A stretch of DNA of 64,000 bases from Nodosilinea sp. WJT8-NPBG4 (GCA_019359285.1 JAHHHQ010000051.1:1-64000); one strand, 5' to 3'; shown: positions 17,104-27,398, counted from the first letter of the stretch. Numbers and translations are program-made. The notes: generated by a model not told the origin, from the sequence alone.

Positions 17104-17550
17104 CTAGTAGGTAGGAAAAGTGCCGTACTTGACGATGGACAGGCAATTGCGCCCATCCTTAGATCGGTGGTAGGTGACCTTGTCGGCCAAGCGGCGTAGC
17201 AAAAACCAGCCGTAGCCGCTCTCTAGCAGTTCGCCGGGCTGGGGTTCGGGTAATAGCTCTGGGTTGAAGGGGTCGCCGTGATCCCAAATGCGAATTTCGA
17301 CGCAGTCGGCGGCTAGGGAGAGGTCAATGTCAATGTCGGTGTCGGCGGGTAAATGGGCGTGGGCGTGACGTACCGCATTGGTAAAGCCTTCGGTGAGGGC
17401 TAGAGCCAGGCGATCGCAGTGGTTGCTCACCCAAGCTGAATCCCCCTCCAGCGATCGACAAGTATCATGAAACCAACGCTGCACCTGGGCCACTACATCC
17501 AGCTTGCTAGCCACCTGCAAATGTTCTTGTCTGGTGCCCACCCGTGCCAT
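17104..17550 (-). CDS. Anti-sigma regulatory factor (RsbW-like HATPase_c)
   Basis: About 148 residues, a single GHKL ATP-binding domain: the N box (ALALTEGFTNAVRHAH), G1 box (IRIWDHGDPFNP) and G2-like region (ESGYGWFLLRRLADKV). Such serine kinases bind a sigma factor or phosphorylate an anti-sigma antagonist. No sigma factor or antagonist lies beside it, so partners are unknown. ATG 17550 sits a few bases after AGGAG and is preferred to the GTG at 17556. Confidence 0.88.
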   Translation of the reverse strand: MARVGTRQEHLQVASKLDVVAQVQRWFHDTCRSLEGDSAWVSNHCDRLALALTEGFTNAVRHAHAHLPADTDIDIDLSLAADCVEIRIWDHGDPFNPELLPEPQPGELLESGYGWFLLRRLADKVTYHRSKDGRNCLSIVKYGTFPTY

Positions 17551-17619
17551 AGCCACTCCTGTATCAACGCTTACCAGAGTTCCCTAAAACGTAGCTTAGC
17601 GAAAGAGTACACCCCCAGC

Positions 17620-17662
17620 AAAAAGACCTGCGTAAAACGATACAGTTCTACGCAGGTCTTGC
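17620..17662 (-). terminator. Rho-independent terminator of petD
   Basis: Read on the minus strand, aagacctgcgta and tacgcaggtctt form a 12-bp stem with a 14-base loop, followed by a T run, just after the petD stop at 17684. Confidence 0.88.
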
Positions 17663-17683
17663 ATGATGGCTAGAGTTAGCCGT

Positions 17684-18166
17684 CTAGAACAGGCCTAGGG
17701 TCAGCGAATCTTGAATGGGGAAGGTCGCCCCAATGCCCAACCATAGGGTTACCGCTGTTCCCAGCATAAACAGCGTGGTAGCCAACGGACGACGGAAGGG
17801 GTTTTGAAACTTGTTGACGTTCTCGATAAAGGGGATCAGCATCAGCCCCAGAGGAATGGCGGTCATCGCGCCAATACCTAGCAGCTTGCTCGGCACAATC
17901 CGCAGAATCTGGAAGGTGGGATACAAATACCACTCGGGCAGAATTTCTAGGGGGGTGGCAAAGGGGTCAGCGGGCTCACCTACCAGGGCAGGGTCTAGCA
18001 CAGCCAGCCCAACACAGCAGGCGATGGTGCCTAAAATCACCACGGGGAAGATGTAGAGCAGGTCGTTGGGCCAGGCGGGTTCGCCATAATAGTTGTGGCC
18101 CATGCCCTGCTTGAGCAAGTCTCTTAACTTAGGATCGCTTAGATCCGGTTTTTTAATGGTCGCCAT
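17684..18166 (-). CDS. petD: Cytochrome b6f complex subunit IV
   Basis: 160 residues from ATG 18166 (MATIKKPDLSDPKLR), the standard length. Three transmembrane helices; the PEWYLYPTFQILR block includes the PEWY motif of the quinol-oxidation site. With PetB it forms the quinone-binding core of the thylakoid b6f complex. The frame stays open upstream to 18208, but the family start is at 18166. Follows petB on the same strand with a spacer of about 150 bases. Confidence 0.98.
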   Translation of the reverse strand: MATIKKPDLSDPKLRDLLKQGMGHNYYGEPAWPNDLLYIFPVVILGTIACCVGLAVLDPALVGEPADPFATPLEILPEWYLYPTFQILRIVPSKLLGIGAMTAIPLGLMLIPFIENVNKFQNPFRRPLATTLFMLGTAVTLWLGIGATFPIQDSLTLGLF

Positions 18167-18319
18167 TGAAAAAACTTCTCCTGTTACAGCCAGTTGGGCC
18201 AGTCCCAAAGTCTAAACCATTCATCTAGGGCAATCGGTATAGCCGAAACCAAACGTCATGCCCTCAAAACATTTGCCCAGGAGCCTGCCTTAGCAACGGC
18301 TCCACTCGTCCCTTAGACC

Positions 18320-18988
18320 CTAGAGAGGGCCAGAAATACCCTGCTTGCGAATCATCAGGAAGTGCAGCAGCATGAACACCGCGATCGCCCAAGGCAGAAC
18401 GAAGGTGTGCAGGCTGTAAAAGCGGGTCAGCGTCGATTGACCAACAGCCTCGCCGCCGCGCATCAGCTCAACCACGGTAGAGCCCACCACAGGAATGGCA
18501 CCGGGCACCCCAGACACAATCTTCACCGCCCAATAACCCACCTGATCCCAGGGAAGGGAGTAGCCAGTGACGCCAAAGGTCACAGTGATGACGGCCAGCA
18601 CCACGCCGGTTACCCAGGTCAGCTCACGGGGCTTCTTGAAACCGCCGGTGAGGTACACCCGAAACACGTGGAGAATCATCATCAGCACCATCATGCTGGC
18701 GGACCAGCGGTGGATGGACCGAATCAGCCAACCGAAGTTGACGTCGGTCATCAGGTACTGCACAGAACTGAATGCTTCAGTGACCGTGGGTTTGTAGTAA
18801 AAGGTCATCGCAAACCCAGTGGCAAACTGGATCAGGAAGCAGGTCAGGGTAATGCCACCCAGGCAATAGAAAATATTGACGTGGGGGGGCACATACTTGC
18901 TAGAGATATCATCGGCCAAGGCCTGAATCTCTAGCCGCTCGTTAAACCATTGGAAGGCCTTAGAGTCGGTAACTTGCTTAGTAAACAT
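18320..18988 (-). CDS. petB: Cytochrome b6
   Basis: 222 residues, the usual length. Four transmembrane helices with paired heme-ligand histidines (IRSIHRWSASMMVLMMILHVFR and YSLHTFVLPWAIAVFMLLHFL). CLGGITLTCF carries the N-terminal Cys region linked to the extra heme c-i (the conserved Cys near residue 35-43). Central electron carrier between photosystem II and I. Forms a petB-petD operon ending at the terminator 17620-17662. Confidence 0.98.
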   Translation of the reverse strand: MFTKQVTDSKAFQWFNERLEIQALADDISSKYVPPHVNIFYCLGGITLTCFLIQFATGFAMTFYYKPTVTEAFSSVQYLMTDVNFGWLIRSIHRWSASMMVLMMILHVFRVYLTGGFKKPRELTWVTGVVLAVITVTFGVTGYSLPWDQVGYWAVKIVSGVPGAIPVVGSTVVELMRGGEAVGQSTLTRFYSLHTFVLPWAIAVFMLLHFLMIRKQGISGPL

Positions 18989-19456
18989 GAAGCGGGTAAC
19001 TCTATATATTCAATAATTGCCGTCAATGAAAAATGTAACATAGCCGTAATGGCAACGCTAAATTCTCTACCTTAAATTCTAAGGCCTGGGGCGCTTCCTG
19101 CCATCCCCGGAATAGGCAACTAGGGCAAAAGGCTCACCCCAGGCCCACACCAGCTTTGGGAGATAAATTAGACTCCTGTCATAATTTCGCAACATTCCGT
19201 TACATTGGCTTGATAGTGACGTAGAGCTGGCTAGGTAACTGCTCGCTACAGGGCTCGACAACCCGGTAGGAAAACGCTATCTCTGCCGGTTGGGCGCAAT
19301 TAGTAAAAAAATGATCAGAATAAACTAATGTGAAGCGCTGGCTGAATGGCTAGGGATATCGTCGATCCTTAACCCACGCTCTCTATGAGCTAGAAACGCC
19401 GGTCAACACCACAGTTCGTTCATCTGCAATCTATTGCCTGCCTCTGCCCTGCGTTT
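18989..19456. other. Divergent regulatory region between petB and ctpA
   Basis: No gene seen. It must hold the promoters of petBD (minus) and ctpA (plus). AT-rich patches near 19160-19200 and 19310-19330 are candidates, but I see no motif clear enough to call. Confidence 0.5.
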
Positions 19457-20698
19457 ATGATTAAACCCCTGTTGCGTCTTTCTATTCTTAGCCTTTGCCT
19501 GATGGGGCTAGTGGTCGGCGGGGTGTCAGCAGGCCCTGCCTTTGCCCTCACCGAGGAGCAAAATCTGGTGGCAGAGGTGTGGCGCATTGTGAACCGCGCC
19601 TACGTAGACGACACCTTCAACCATCAAAACTGGTGGTTTACTCGCCAGCGAGCCCTCGAGCGCGCCCTAGCCAGTCGGGATGACACCTACCAGGCCATTC
19701 AGGATATGCTGGCTGGGCTAGAAGACCCCTATACTCGGCTGCTGCCCCCCGAGCAGTACCGCAGTTTGCAAACCAGCACCGCTGGAGCGTTGACCGGAGT
19801 AGGACTGCAGATTTCTAAGGATGAGCAACCTGGCTGGCTGCGAGTGATTGCCCCTATTGAAGGGTCTCCGGCGGAGCAGGCGGGCATTCAACCCCAGGAC
19901 GTGGTGCTTGAGATCGATGGCGTCGCCACTACAGAGCTGACGCTGGATGAGGCCGCTGCTCGGATGCGGGGACAGCGCGGCACCACCGTTACCCTGCAAC
20001 TGCGTCGCCCCGACGAGACTACAGCCCATCAGGTTTCTCTGACCCGCGACGTGATTACCCTCAACCCGGTGGTAGCCGCGCTCAAGACAACGCCTGCGGG
20101 GCAGCAGGTGGGCTATCTGCGGCTGAGCCAGTTCAACGGCAATGCGTCTGAGAAGGTGGCCTCTGCAATTCGAACCTTGGCCGACCAGGGGGCTGAGGGT
20201 TATCTGCTCGATTTGCGCAACAACCCCGGCGGGCTATTGCAGGCCGGCATTGAAATTGCACGACTGTGGCTGCCCCAGGGCACGATTGTCTACACGGTTA
20301 ACCGTCAGGGCATTTTAGATAGCTTTGAGGCGTTTGGCCAGGCGATTACCGACGCGCCTCTGGTAGTGCTGGTCAACGAGGGCACCGCCAGCGCCAGCGA
20401 AATTTTGGCCGGGGCGCTGCAGGACAATGGCCGGGCTACCCTGGTGGGCAGCACCACCTTTGGCAAGGGGCTGATTCAGTCGCTGTTTGATTTGTCGGAC
20501 GGGGCGGGGCTGGCGGTGACAGTGGCCAAGTACGAAACCCCAGCCCACCACGACATTAATAAATTGGGGATCAAACCCGATCGCATCGTCGCCAGCGTGC
20601 CCCTCAGCCGCGACACCGTGGCCACCGATGCCGACCCTCAGTACCAAGCCGCGCTAGAAATGCTAAGTCAAGCCACGGTCCTAGCCAGTGCTTCCTGA
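19457..20698 (+). CDS. ctpA: Carboxyl-terminal processing protease CtpA (S41)
   Basis: 413 residues. A signal peptide (LRLSILSLCLMGLVVGGVSAGPAFA region) directs it to the lumen or periplasm. A PDZ domain (about 100-190, with GVGLQISKDE and GSPAEQAGIQPQD) precedes the catalytic domain. The serine-lysine dyad is Ser312 (EGTASASEI) and Lys337 (TTFGKG), spaced 25 residues as in the family. CtpA cuts the C-terminal extension of pre-D1, here the nine residues seen at the end of psbA at the window start. Overlaps the HD gene by 11 bases. Confidence 0.95.
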   Translation: MIKPLLRLSILSLCLMGLVVGGVSAGPAFALTEEQNLVAEVWRIVNRAYVDDTFNHQNWWFTRQRALERALASRDDTYQAIQDMLAGLEDPYTRLLPPEQYRSLQTSTAGALTGVGLQISKDEQPGWLRVIAPIEGSPAEQAGIQPQDVVLEIDGVATTELTLDEAAARMRGQRGTTVTLQLRRPDETTAHQVSLTRDVITLNPVVAALKTTPAGQQVGYLRLSQFNGNASEKVASAIRTLADQGAEGYLLDLRNNPGGLLQAGIEIARLWLPQGTIVYTVNRQGILDSFEAFGQAITDAPLVVLVNEGTASASEILAGALQDNGRATLVGSTTFGKGLIQSLFDLSDGAGLAVTVAKYETPAHHDINKLGIKPDRIVASVPLSRDTVATDADPQYQAALEMLSQATVLASAS

Positions 20699-22001
20699 AT
20701 CCTTACCCCAGGAGGGGCCGCTCAAGGTTAGCCGCTCGTACCACGACCCGCTCCACGGCGCGATTACGCTGCACGCTAGCGACCCCGACGAGGCGCTGCT
20801 GACTCAGCTCATCGATACCCCTGCGTTTCAACGGCTGCGGCGAATTCGCCAACTCGGCCCGGCCAGCCTCACCTTCCACGGAGCCGAAAGCTCGCGCTTT
20901 ACCCATTCGCTGGGGGTGATGGCGATCGCCCGTCGCGCCTTTGACCAAGTTCAGCGCCGCTACCCCGAGCTGGCCCCCTACCGGGCCACGGTGCTGGTGG
21001 CGGCCCTGCTCCACGACATTGGCCATGGCCCCTTTAGCCACACCGCCGAGGAGGTGTTTGGCCTCCAGCACGAGCACTGGACCCGCCGCATCATTAGCGA
21101 GCTGCCCGAGATTCACGATGCCCTGGAGGCACACTCGGCGGGACTAGCGGCGGCGGTGGACCAGGTTTACACCCACGAGCACCCGATCGCGCTGGTGTGG
21201 CAGATGGTGTCGAGTCAGTTGGATTGCGATCGCCTCGACTACCTGCTGCGCGATAGCTACTTCACCGGGGCCAGCTACGGCCAGCTCGATCTCGATCGCA
21301 TTCTCATGGCCCTACGGTTTGAGCCCCAGAGCGGTCGGCTGGTGGTAGCCCACAAAGGCTTGTCTGCGATCGAGCACTACCTGGTGGTGCGCCATTTTAT
21401 GTATGTGCAGGTGTACAACCACCCCAAAAACATCTCTGTTACCTGGCTGCTAGAGCGGGCCTTTGAGCGGGCTAGAGCCGATTTGCTCGTTGGCAAGCTA
21501 GAGGCCGATCCGACGGTGACCGCCTGGCTGCTCACTCCCGATCGTCCGCTGTCTTTGGAGACTTACTTGGCCGGGGACGACATTGTGTTTACCTACCACC
21601 TCCAGCGGTGGCGGCACAGCCCTGACCCGCTGCTGGCTGACCTGTGCCGCCGTTACCTCGATCGCGACCTGCTCAAGACGTTGGAGGTCACCCGGCTCGC
21701 GGCAGAGCAGCAGAATGATTTTCTCCATGCAGTGCGCGCCTACTTAGAACAGCAGGGTTACAGCGGCGAAAACTACAGCGGCCTGCGCCGCAGCTGGAGC
21801 CGGGGGTACACCACCTATAACGAAGGCATTTGCCTGCACAGCGACAACGCATTTACCGACATCAAAGATATTTCGCCCCTGGTGCAGGCCCTTAGCCAGC
21901 CCTATGAACGCACCTGGCTACTCTACCCACGCGAGATTCATCCCTGGCTGCGTCAAACTTGGGCCACCTACAATTCTGAAGTAGTTTTAGAGGCAGAATA
22001 G
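20688..22001 (+). CDS. HD-domain phosphohydrolase (dNTPase/SAMHD1-like)
   Basis: 437 residues. The metal site is formed by H in RFTHSLGVM, HDIGHGPFSH (HD pair) and the later Asp in SSQLDCDRLDYLLRDSYFTG, the arrangement of the SAMHD1/dGTPase-like HD family. It probably hydrolyses (d)NTPs or a related nucleotide; the exact substrate is not known. GTG start at 20688 lies inside the end of ctpA, so translation is likely coupled. Confidence 0.88.
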   Translation: MLPESLPQEGPLKVSRSYHDPLHGAITLHASDPDEALLTQLIDTPAFQRLRRIRQLGPASLTFHGAESSRFTHSLGVMAIARRAFDQVQRRYPELAPYRATVLVAALLHDIGHGPFSHTAEEVFGLQHEHWTRRIISELPEIHDALEAHSAGLAAAVDQVYTHEHPIALVWQMVSSQLDCDRLDYLLRDSYFTGASYGQLDLDRILMALRFEPQSGRLVVAHKGLSAIEHYLVVRHFMYVQVYNHPKNISVTWLLERAFERARADLLVGKLEADPTVTAWLLTPDRPLSLETYLAGDDIVFTYHLQRWRHSPDPLLADLCRRYLDRDLLKTLEVTRLAAEQQNDFLHAVRAYLEQQGYSGENYSGLRRSWSRGYTTYNEGICLHSDNAFTDIKDISPLVQALSQPYERTWLLYPREIHPWLRQTWATYNSEVVLEAE

Positions 22002-22008
22002 CTATTTT

Positions 22009-23082
22009 CTAAAGGTCGTTTTTCTGGAGGTTTTTGCAATCAATTCTCGCCGAATTTTGCGGTGGCAAAGGTGGCACTAATTCAACCAGAGCCAGCAGTG
22101 TTAAACTCAAAGGCCACAAAAAATACTGCAGAAACAGCACTGAGTTGAAATAAAGAAACACCATCATTATCAGAGCGGAGGAAGCCAAGATAGTGATCCT
22201 TTCTTTCCAAAAGCTCAGATAAATAAGCCCCATTAGCAACAACATCAGCAGCTTAGCCTTGAGACCCACCAACCAGGGCAAGTTCTGAGAGAAAATTACG
22301 TCAAGGGAAGGTGCACCTTCAATGTGCGAACTTCCCGCACGAGTGGCCGAAAAAAGAATGGATTTCAAAAAGCCTTCGCCATTCCAAAGTAGAAACGGCA
22401 GCGAGGTTAGAATTGGAACACTTAAGATAATTAAGAAGCCCAAGCCTACTTCTTGAATTCGCCTACCTTTGGTGCCGTTGGCCGAGAAGTAAATTAGATA
22501 AAGTGGCAGCAGAAAGATCGCAATCTGTTTGATCCCTAGGGAAATGCTAAAGGCCAGTAGTGACAGCCTTGGTTTTTCTGTTAAGAGAACCAAAGAGAGC
22601 AGCAAGAAAAAGACGGCAGCGAATTCAAGATGGTGAACCCTTGTGATGTAGACGCTCCAACGCCCCAGCAGGAGAACAGTGGCGGAAGCAAAACCGAGTA
22701 GCCACAAGCCTCGCGCATAGAAATATCTCAGTGCTAAGGCGACTATGCCCAGGTGAAACGAAAACGAAAGAGGTCGCCACAAATAGAGCCAGTCTAAAAA
22801 TTTTGGAAACCCAAGTTTTTGAACCAGCGCAGAAAGGAGATAGGCCAAAGGAAAGTAGGTAGCGTATTTGTCGTTATCCCTCATGTCGCTAGCCAAAACT
22901 CTGGCGTAGGGGTTTTCTCCAGCAATAATTCTTTTGCCTTCTAGCCAGATGTAGTAAATGTCTTGCCCCATCAAATCGTTGGCGGGCGTAAACCAAAAGC
23001 TAATGTGCATTAGCAGACCCGCAACCACTAACAGCAGGAGCGCCAGCCAATAGCGTTTATCCCATCTGCGTCGCTGTAGCAT
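22009..23082 (-). CDS. GT-C fold (GT87/DUF2029-like) multi-span membrane protein
   Basis: 357 residues with about nine to ten hydrophobic helices. The N-terminal loop has GQDIYYIWLEGKRIIAGENPY followed by YFPLAYLLSALV, the acidic-loop pattern of GT87-type polyprenyl-phosphate-dependent glycosyltransferases. Probably adds a sugar on the outer face of the membrane; acceptor unknown. Convergent with the HD gene, only seven bases between stops. AT-richer than its neighbour. Confidence 0.7.
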   Translation of the reverse strand: MLQRRRWDKRYWLALLLLVVAGLLMHISFWFTPANDLMGQDIYYIWLEGKRIIAGENPYARVLASDMRDNDKYATYFPLAYLLSALVQKLGFPKFLDWLYLWRPLSFSFHLGIVALALRYFYARGLWLLGFASATVLLLGRWSVYITRVHHLEFAAVFFLLLSLVLLTEKPRLSLLAFSISLGIKQIAIFLLPLYLIYFSANGTKGRRIQEVGLGFLIILSVPILTSLPFLLWNGEGFLKSILFSATRAGSSHIEGAPSLDVIFSQNLPWLVGLKAKLLMLLLMGLIYLSFWKERITILASSALIMMVFLYFNSVLFLQYFLWPLSLTLLALVELVPPLPPQNSARIDCKNLQKNDL

Positions 23083-23298
23083 AGCTAGTTATTTACTTTA
23101 AAAGTACTTTTATAACGACTTTACTAGCTCTTTAGGATGTTTCATCGGTCGATATTATGCAGTAAGACTAGTCTAGACAGTGTGCTGTAACGACAGTTTA
23201 GAGTGTCTTGCAGCATCGTTTGTCAAGGCCTACTTACAGCGATCGCCAGCAAGCTTCCGCAGAGTTAAACGATCAGTAATGTCCACAATTCACAGAGA

Positions 23299-24192
23299 TT
23301 AGCTGTTCTTAACTACAGCGGGAGGATTGAGCGTCGGAAACTGGCGATAACAGGCTGCAATAATCATATAGACGGCGTAGGCCAAAAATCCGAATGCGAT
23401 CGCACCCAGCCAATATTCGCCCAAAAATTCTTCATCTAGCTCGTCAAACACATTGCCGAGCCCACCAGCAGATTTATCGTCAACCAGATAGGCGGCTTTG
23501 ATTAGGTATGCCCCAATCAAAACGAAACCAACCCCGCGAGCCGAAATGCCAACTTTGCCGATGACTATGGCCCATCGTCGGATAGGGCGGGAGAGGTCTC
23601 GATGAAAATCATTGATGTAGCCACCGGAGACCGCTCCGTAAATATAGAGGAGACCTACGGCCATAACCCCAAGACCAACGCCCAAAAGCATCCAGGGACC
23701 CACCTCTTGCTCAAACAGAGCGGAGGCTAGATCTTCTATCGTGTCGTCAAAATCGACAGCTAAGTTAAGGGCCAGTTTAGCGGCGCTCTGAGCAATGCTT
23801 AGATAAGTTAGACCGCTGACAACATAGCCGCAGCGCTGCAGCACCTGGCGGACGCTCAACGCTTCTGCCTCACCCGGGTTAATACTCGCCTGTATTAGGC
23901 GCCACAGTGCGTAACCTAGAAGACCAAATGACAGTAGCCCAAGTATCGCGCTGCCCAGAGGCCAGCGCTCTAGATCAGCAAGCACCGCCTCGCTGCCTGA
24001 TACTATCGGCCGGTCGTGAATGATATCGCTGAGGGCAAATAGGCCGATCAAGCCATAGAACGCACCTTTAGTGCCATGGCCCAGACGCATATACCACCGC
24101 ACCCAAGGCCGTTTGAAAACTTTTGAGAGCTGCCGCTGTGCTAAACGAACTAAGCCCTGTGTAAGCTTTAGTATCAGCTTGACATTACCCAT
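23299..24192 (-). CDS. DUF1206 domain membrane protein
   Basis: 297 residues, about six transmembrane helices arranged as three repeats of a two-helix unit, each starting like GTKGAFYGLIGLFAL, CGYVVSGLTYLSIAQ and GISARGVGFVLIGAYL. This threefold repeat defines DUF1206. Function unknown. Monocistronic. Confidence 0.9.
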   Translation of the reverse strand: MGNVKLILKLTQGLVRLAQRQLSKVFKRPWVRWYMRLGHGTKGAFYGLIGLFALSDIIHDRPIVSGSEAVLADLERWPLGSAILGLLSFGLLGYALWRLIQASINPGEAEALSVRQVLQRCGYVVSGLTYLSIAQSAAKLALNLAVDFDDTIEDLASALFEQEVGPWMLLGVGLGVMAVGLLYIYGAVSGGYINDFHRDLSRPIRRWAIVIGKVGISARGVGFVLIGAYLIKAAYLVDDKSAGGLGNVFDELDEEFLGEYWLGAIAFGFLAYAVYMIIAACYRQFPTLNPPAVVKNS

Positions 24193-24797
24193 TGGAGCGC
24201 TGTGCCAGCCAAGCCATATCAGTCTGTAAGCTGATCAAATTAGTCTCTCTACTCAAATAGACTTCAGGCTTAAGTTTATCTACCCGGCTGCAAACTTGAG
24301 CTTTTACCGCCAGCTTTATTTGTTGCAGCGGCGAAATTAGCGATCGCAAGCCGTTCCCTAAGAAGACTCAAACTGGGTGCCATTGCTCTGAACACACCTT
24401 ATGCACCTTCCTCAAGCGCATCTCTAGGGATATCAGACAAGGTTGTGATAACCGGCTTACCCAGCCGATGGTCGGCTAGTCCAAAGATGACAAGCAAGTA
24501 AGGCTCAGTGTTACAGGTTCCCAACCTGCCTTAAACCATACACCTGAAACCCTGAACCCTAATCCGATAGGGCTTTACCACAGCCAACCCAGTCAAATAT
24601 TAGCCCATACCTTGTTTCCGTCAGCCTACCGGGGTTACGCCACATATGGCGGTTTATATTTCTGCATTTCCTAGAAATTCGCTAGATGTAGTTCTATAAT
24701 CCGTTAACCTTAGGAGCAGCTTGGATGCCTTCGGGCTAGAAAAATCTAGCTCAAGGGCCATCAATACAGTAAAATTGTACTATTATATCGCGGCGCT
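24193..24797. other. Gene-free region upstream of dnaE
   Basis: About 600 bases with no gene, tRNA or clear repeat. The part next to dnaE is AT-rich (aattgtactattatat just before the ATG) and probably contains the promoter. Confidence 0.5.
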
Positions 24798-27398
24798 ATG
24801 TCCTTTGTTGGTCTCCACGTCCACAGTGCCTATAGCCTGCTCGATGGGGCCAGTCAGCTGCCCCAGCTGGTAGAGCGGGCTAAGGAGCTGGGCATGCCCG
24901 CGATCGCCCTCACCGACCACGGGGTGATGTACGGTGCGATCGAGCTGATCAAGGTTTGCAAAGGGGCGGGCATCAAGCCGATCATCGGCAACGAGATGTA
25001 CCTGATCAACGGCGACATTTCGCAGCAGCAGCGCCGCCCCCGCTACCACCAGGTGGTGCTGGCCAAAAATACCCAGGGCTACAAAAACCTGGTTAAGCTC
25101 ACCACTATCTCCCACCTACAGGGTGTGCAGGGTAAGGGCATTTTTTCGCGCCCCTGCATCAACAAAGATTTGCTGGAGCAGTACCACGAGGGGCTGATCG
25201 TCACCAGCGCCTGCCTCGGTGGCGAAGTGCCCCAGGCGATTTTGCAGAAGCGGCCTGATGTCGCCCGCAAGGTGGCCCAGTGGTATAAGGACCTCTTCGG
25301 CGAAGACTACTACCTCGAAATTCAGGACCACGGCTCCCCTGAGGACCGGGTGGTGAACGTGGAGCTGCTGAAGATCGCCCGCGAGATGGACATTAAAGTC
25401 ATTTGCACTAACGACTCCCACTACATCTCCTGCAACGATGTGGAGGCCCACGACGCGCTGCTCTGCATCCAGACCGGCAAGCTGCTGACCGAAGATAAGC
25501 GCCTGCGCTACAGCGGCACAGAATACCTCAAGTCTGCCGATGAGATGCGGCAGCTGTTTCGCGATCACATCGAGCCAGAGGTGATTGAGGAATCGATCGC
25601 CAACACCCTCGAAGTCGCCGACAAAATCGAAGACTACACTGGCATTCTCGGCCAGTCACGCATTCCCGACTTCCCCATTCCCGCCGAGTTCAATGAGGAT
25701 GCTGGGGCCTACATGGGTCACGTGGCGCGGGAGGGACTGGTCAAGCGGATGAAAACGGCCAGTTATGGGGAGATTGACCAGGAATACCGCGATCGCCTCG
25801 AATACGAAATCGAGATGATGATTCAGATGGGCTTCCCCACCTACTTTTTGGTGGTGTGGGACTACATCCGCTTTGCCCGCGACAACAATATTCCGGTCGG
25901 CCCAGGGCGGGGTTCGGCGGCGGGCTCCCTGGTGGCTTACGCCATGGAAATCACCAACATCGACCCCATCCACCACGGGCTGCTGTTTGAGCGCTTCTTG
26001 AACCCTGAGCGCAAGTCGATGCCGGATATTGACACCGACTTCTGCATCGATCGCCGCGACGAAGTGATCAAGTACGTCACCCGTCGCTATGGCGAAGAGC
26101 GGGTGGCCCAGATCATTACCTTCAACCGCATGACCTCCAAGGCGGTGCTCAAGGACGTGGCGCGGGTGCTCGATATTCCCTACGCCGAGTCGGATCGGAT
26201 GGCAAAGCTGATTCCGGTAGCGCGGGGTAAGCCCACCAAGCTAAAGGTGATGATCTCCGACGACACCCCTGCGCCGGAGTTCAAAGAAAAGTACGACAAC
26301 GACCCCCAAACCCGCCGCTGGATCGACATGGCTCTGCGCATTGAAGGCACCAACAAAACCTTCGGTATGCACGCTGCTGGGGTGGTGATCTCTAAAGATC
26401 CCCTCGACGAAATTGTGCCCCTGCAGCGCAACAACGACGGCCAGGTGATCACCCAGTACTACATGGAAGACGTGGAAGCCCTGGGTCTGCTAAAGATGGA
26501 CTTTTTGGGCCTGCGCAACCTGACGATGATCCAAAAAACCCTGGAGCTAATTGAGGCGACCCACGGCACCAAAATCGACCCCGACGATTTGCCTATGGAT
26601 GACCCAGCCACCTATAAGCTGCTGGAGCGAGGCGATCTGGGCGGCGTCTTCCAGCTTGAGTCTTCCGGCATGCGCCAGATCGTGAAGGATCTCAAGCCCT
26701 CGGGTTTAGAGGATATTTCTTCGGTGCTGGCCCTCTATCGGCCGGGGCCGCTGGATGCGGGGCTGATTCCCAAATTCATTAACCGCAAGCACGGACGGGA
26801 GAAAATCGACTTTGCCGACGAAATTCTGAAGCCGATTCTGAGCGAGACCTACGGCATCATGGTCTACCAGGAGCAGATCATGAAGATTGCCCAGGATATG
26901 GGCGGCTACTCCCTCGGCCAGGCCGACCTGCTGCGGCGGGCCATGGGTAAAAAGAAAATGTCGGAAATGCTCAAGCACCAGGAGAACTTCGTCAACGGCG
27001 CGATGCAGAAAGGCGTCGCCAAGAAGGTGGCGACAGAACTCTGGGACCAGATGGTGAAGTTTGCCGAATACTGCCTCAGCGCCGACACGGAGTTGCTGAC
27101 GCTGGAATATGGCCCCCTTACCATTGGCGAAATTGTAGCGAAGCGCATCCCCTGCTCAGTCTTTAGCGTGGATGAGAGTGGCTATGTGTACACCCAGCCT
27201 GTGGCCCAATGGCACGATCGCGGCCAGCAAGAAGTGTTTGAATACCACCTCGACGACGGCACCACGATTTGCGCCACCGCCGATCACCAATTTATGACCG
27301 AGACCGGGGAAATGATGGCGATCGACGAAATCTTTCAGCGCGGACTAGAGTTGAAGCAGGTCGAGGCTCCCTGGCCGCAGGTACTGCGCTGTGCGTAA
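24798..27398 (+). CDS. dnaE: DNA polymerase III alpha subunit, N-terminal part fused to split intein N-half (DnaE-N)
   Basis: 866 residues. Residues 1-758 are polymerase: the PHP domain (VGLHVHSAYSLLDGAS, ALTDHGVMYG) and the palm with catalytic Asp410 and Asp412 in PDIDTDF and Asp568 in KMDFLGLRNL. At Cys759 the sequence switches after KFAEY to a DnaE intein N-half (CLSADTELLTLEYG, QPVAQWHDRGQQEVFEYHL, block B TADHQFM) that ends at residue 866. Trans-splicing with the C-half at 28300 would give a mature polymerase of about 1172 residues, the normal cyanobacterial size. The C-half lies only about 0.9 kb downstream on the same strand. Confidence 0.97.
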   Translation: MSFVGLHVHSAYSLLDGASQLPQLVERAKELGMPAIALTDHGVMYGAIELIKVCKGAGIKPIIGNEMYLINGDISQQQRRPRYHQVVLAKNTQGYKNLVKLTTISHLQGVQGKGIFSRPCINKDLLEQYHEGLIVTSACLGGEVPQAILQKRPDVARKVAQWYKDLFGEDYYLEIQDHGSPEDRVVNVELLKIAREMDIKVICTNDSHYISCNDVEAHDALLCIQTGKLLTEDKRLRYSGTEYLKSADEMRQLFRDHIEPEVIEESIANTLEVADKIEDYTGILGQSRIPDFPIPAEFNEDAGAYMGHVAREGLVKRMKTASYGEIDQEYRDRLEYEIEMMIQMGFPTYFLVVWDYIRFARDNNIPVGPGRGSAAGSLVAYAMEITNIDPIHHGLLFERFLNPERKSMPDIDTDFCIDRRDEVIKYVTRRYGEERVAQIITFNRMTSKAVLKDVARVLDIPYAESDRMAKLIPVARGKPTKLKVMISDDTPAPEFKEKYDNDPQTRRWIDMALRIEGTNKTFGMHAAGVVISKDPLDEIVPLQRNNDGQVITQYYMEDVEALGLLKMDFLGLRNLTMIQKTLELIEATHGTKIDPDDLPMDDPATYKLLERGDLGGVFQLESSGMRQIVKDLKPSGLEDISSVLALYRPGPLDAGLIPKFINRKHGREKIDFADEILKPILSETYGIMVYQEQIMKIAQDMGGYSLGQADLLRRAMGKKKMSEMLKHQENFVNGAMQKGVAKKVATELWDQMVKFAEYCLSADTELLTLEYGPLTIGEIVAKRIPCSVFSVDESGYVYTQPVAQWHDRGQQEVFEYHLDDGTTICATADHQFMTETGEMMAIDEIFQRGLELKQVEAPWPQVLRCA

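Noticed and set aside
18362..18934. 190-codon plus-strand frame, His-rich
   Set aside because: Complete antisense shadow of petB.
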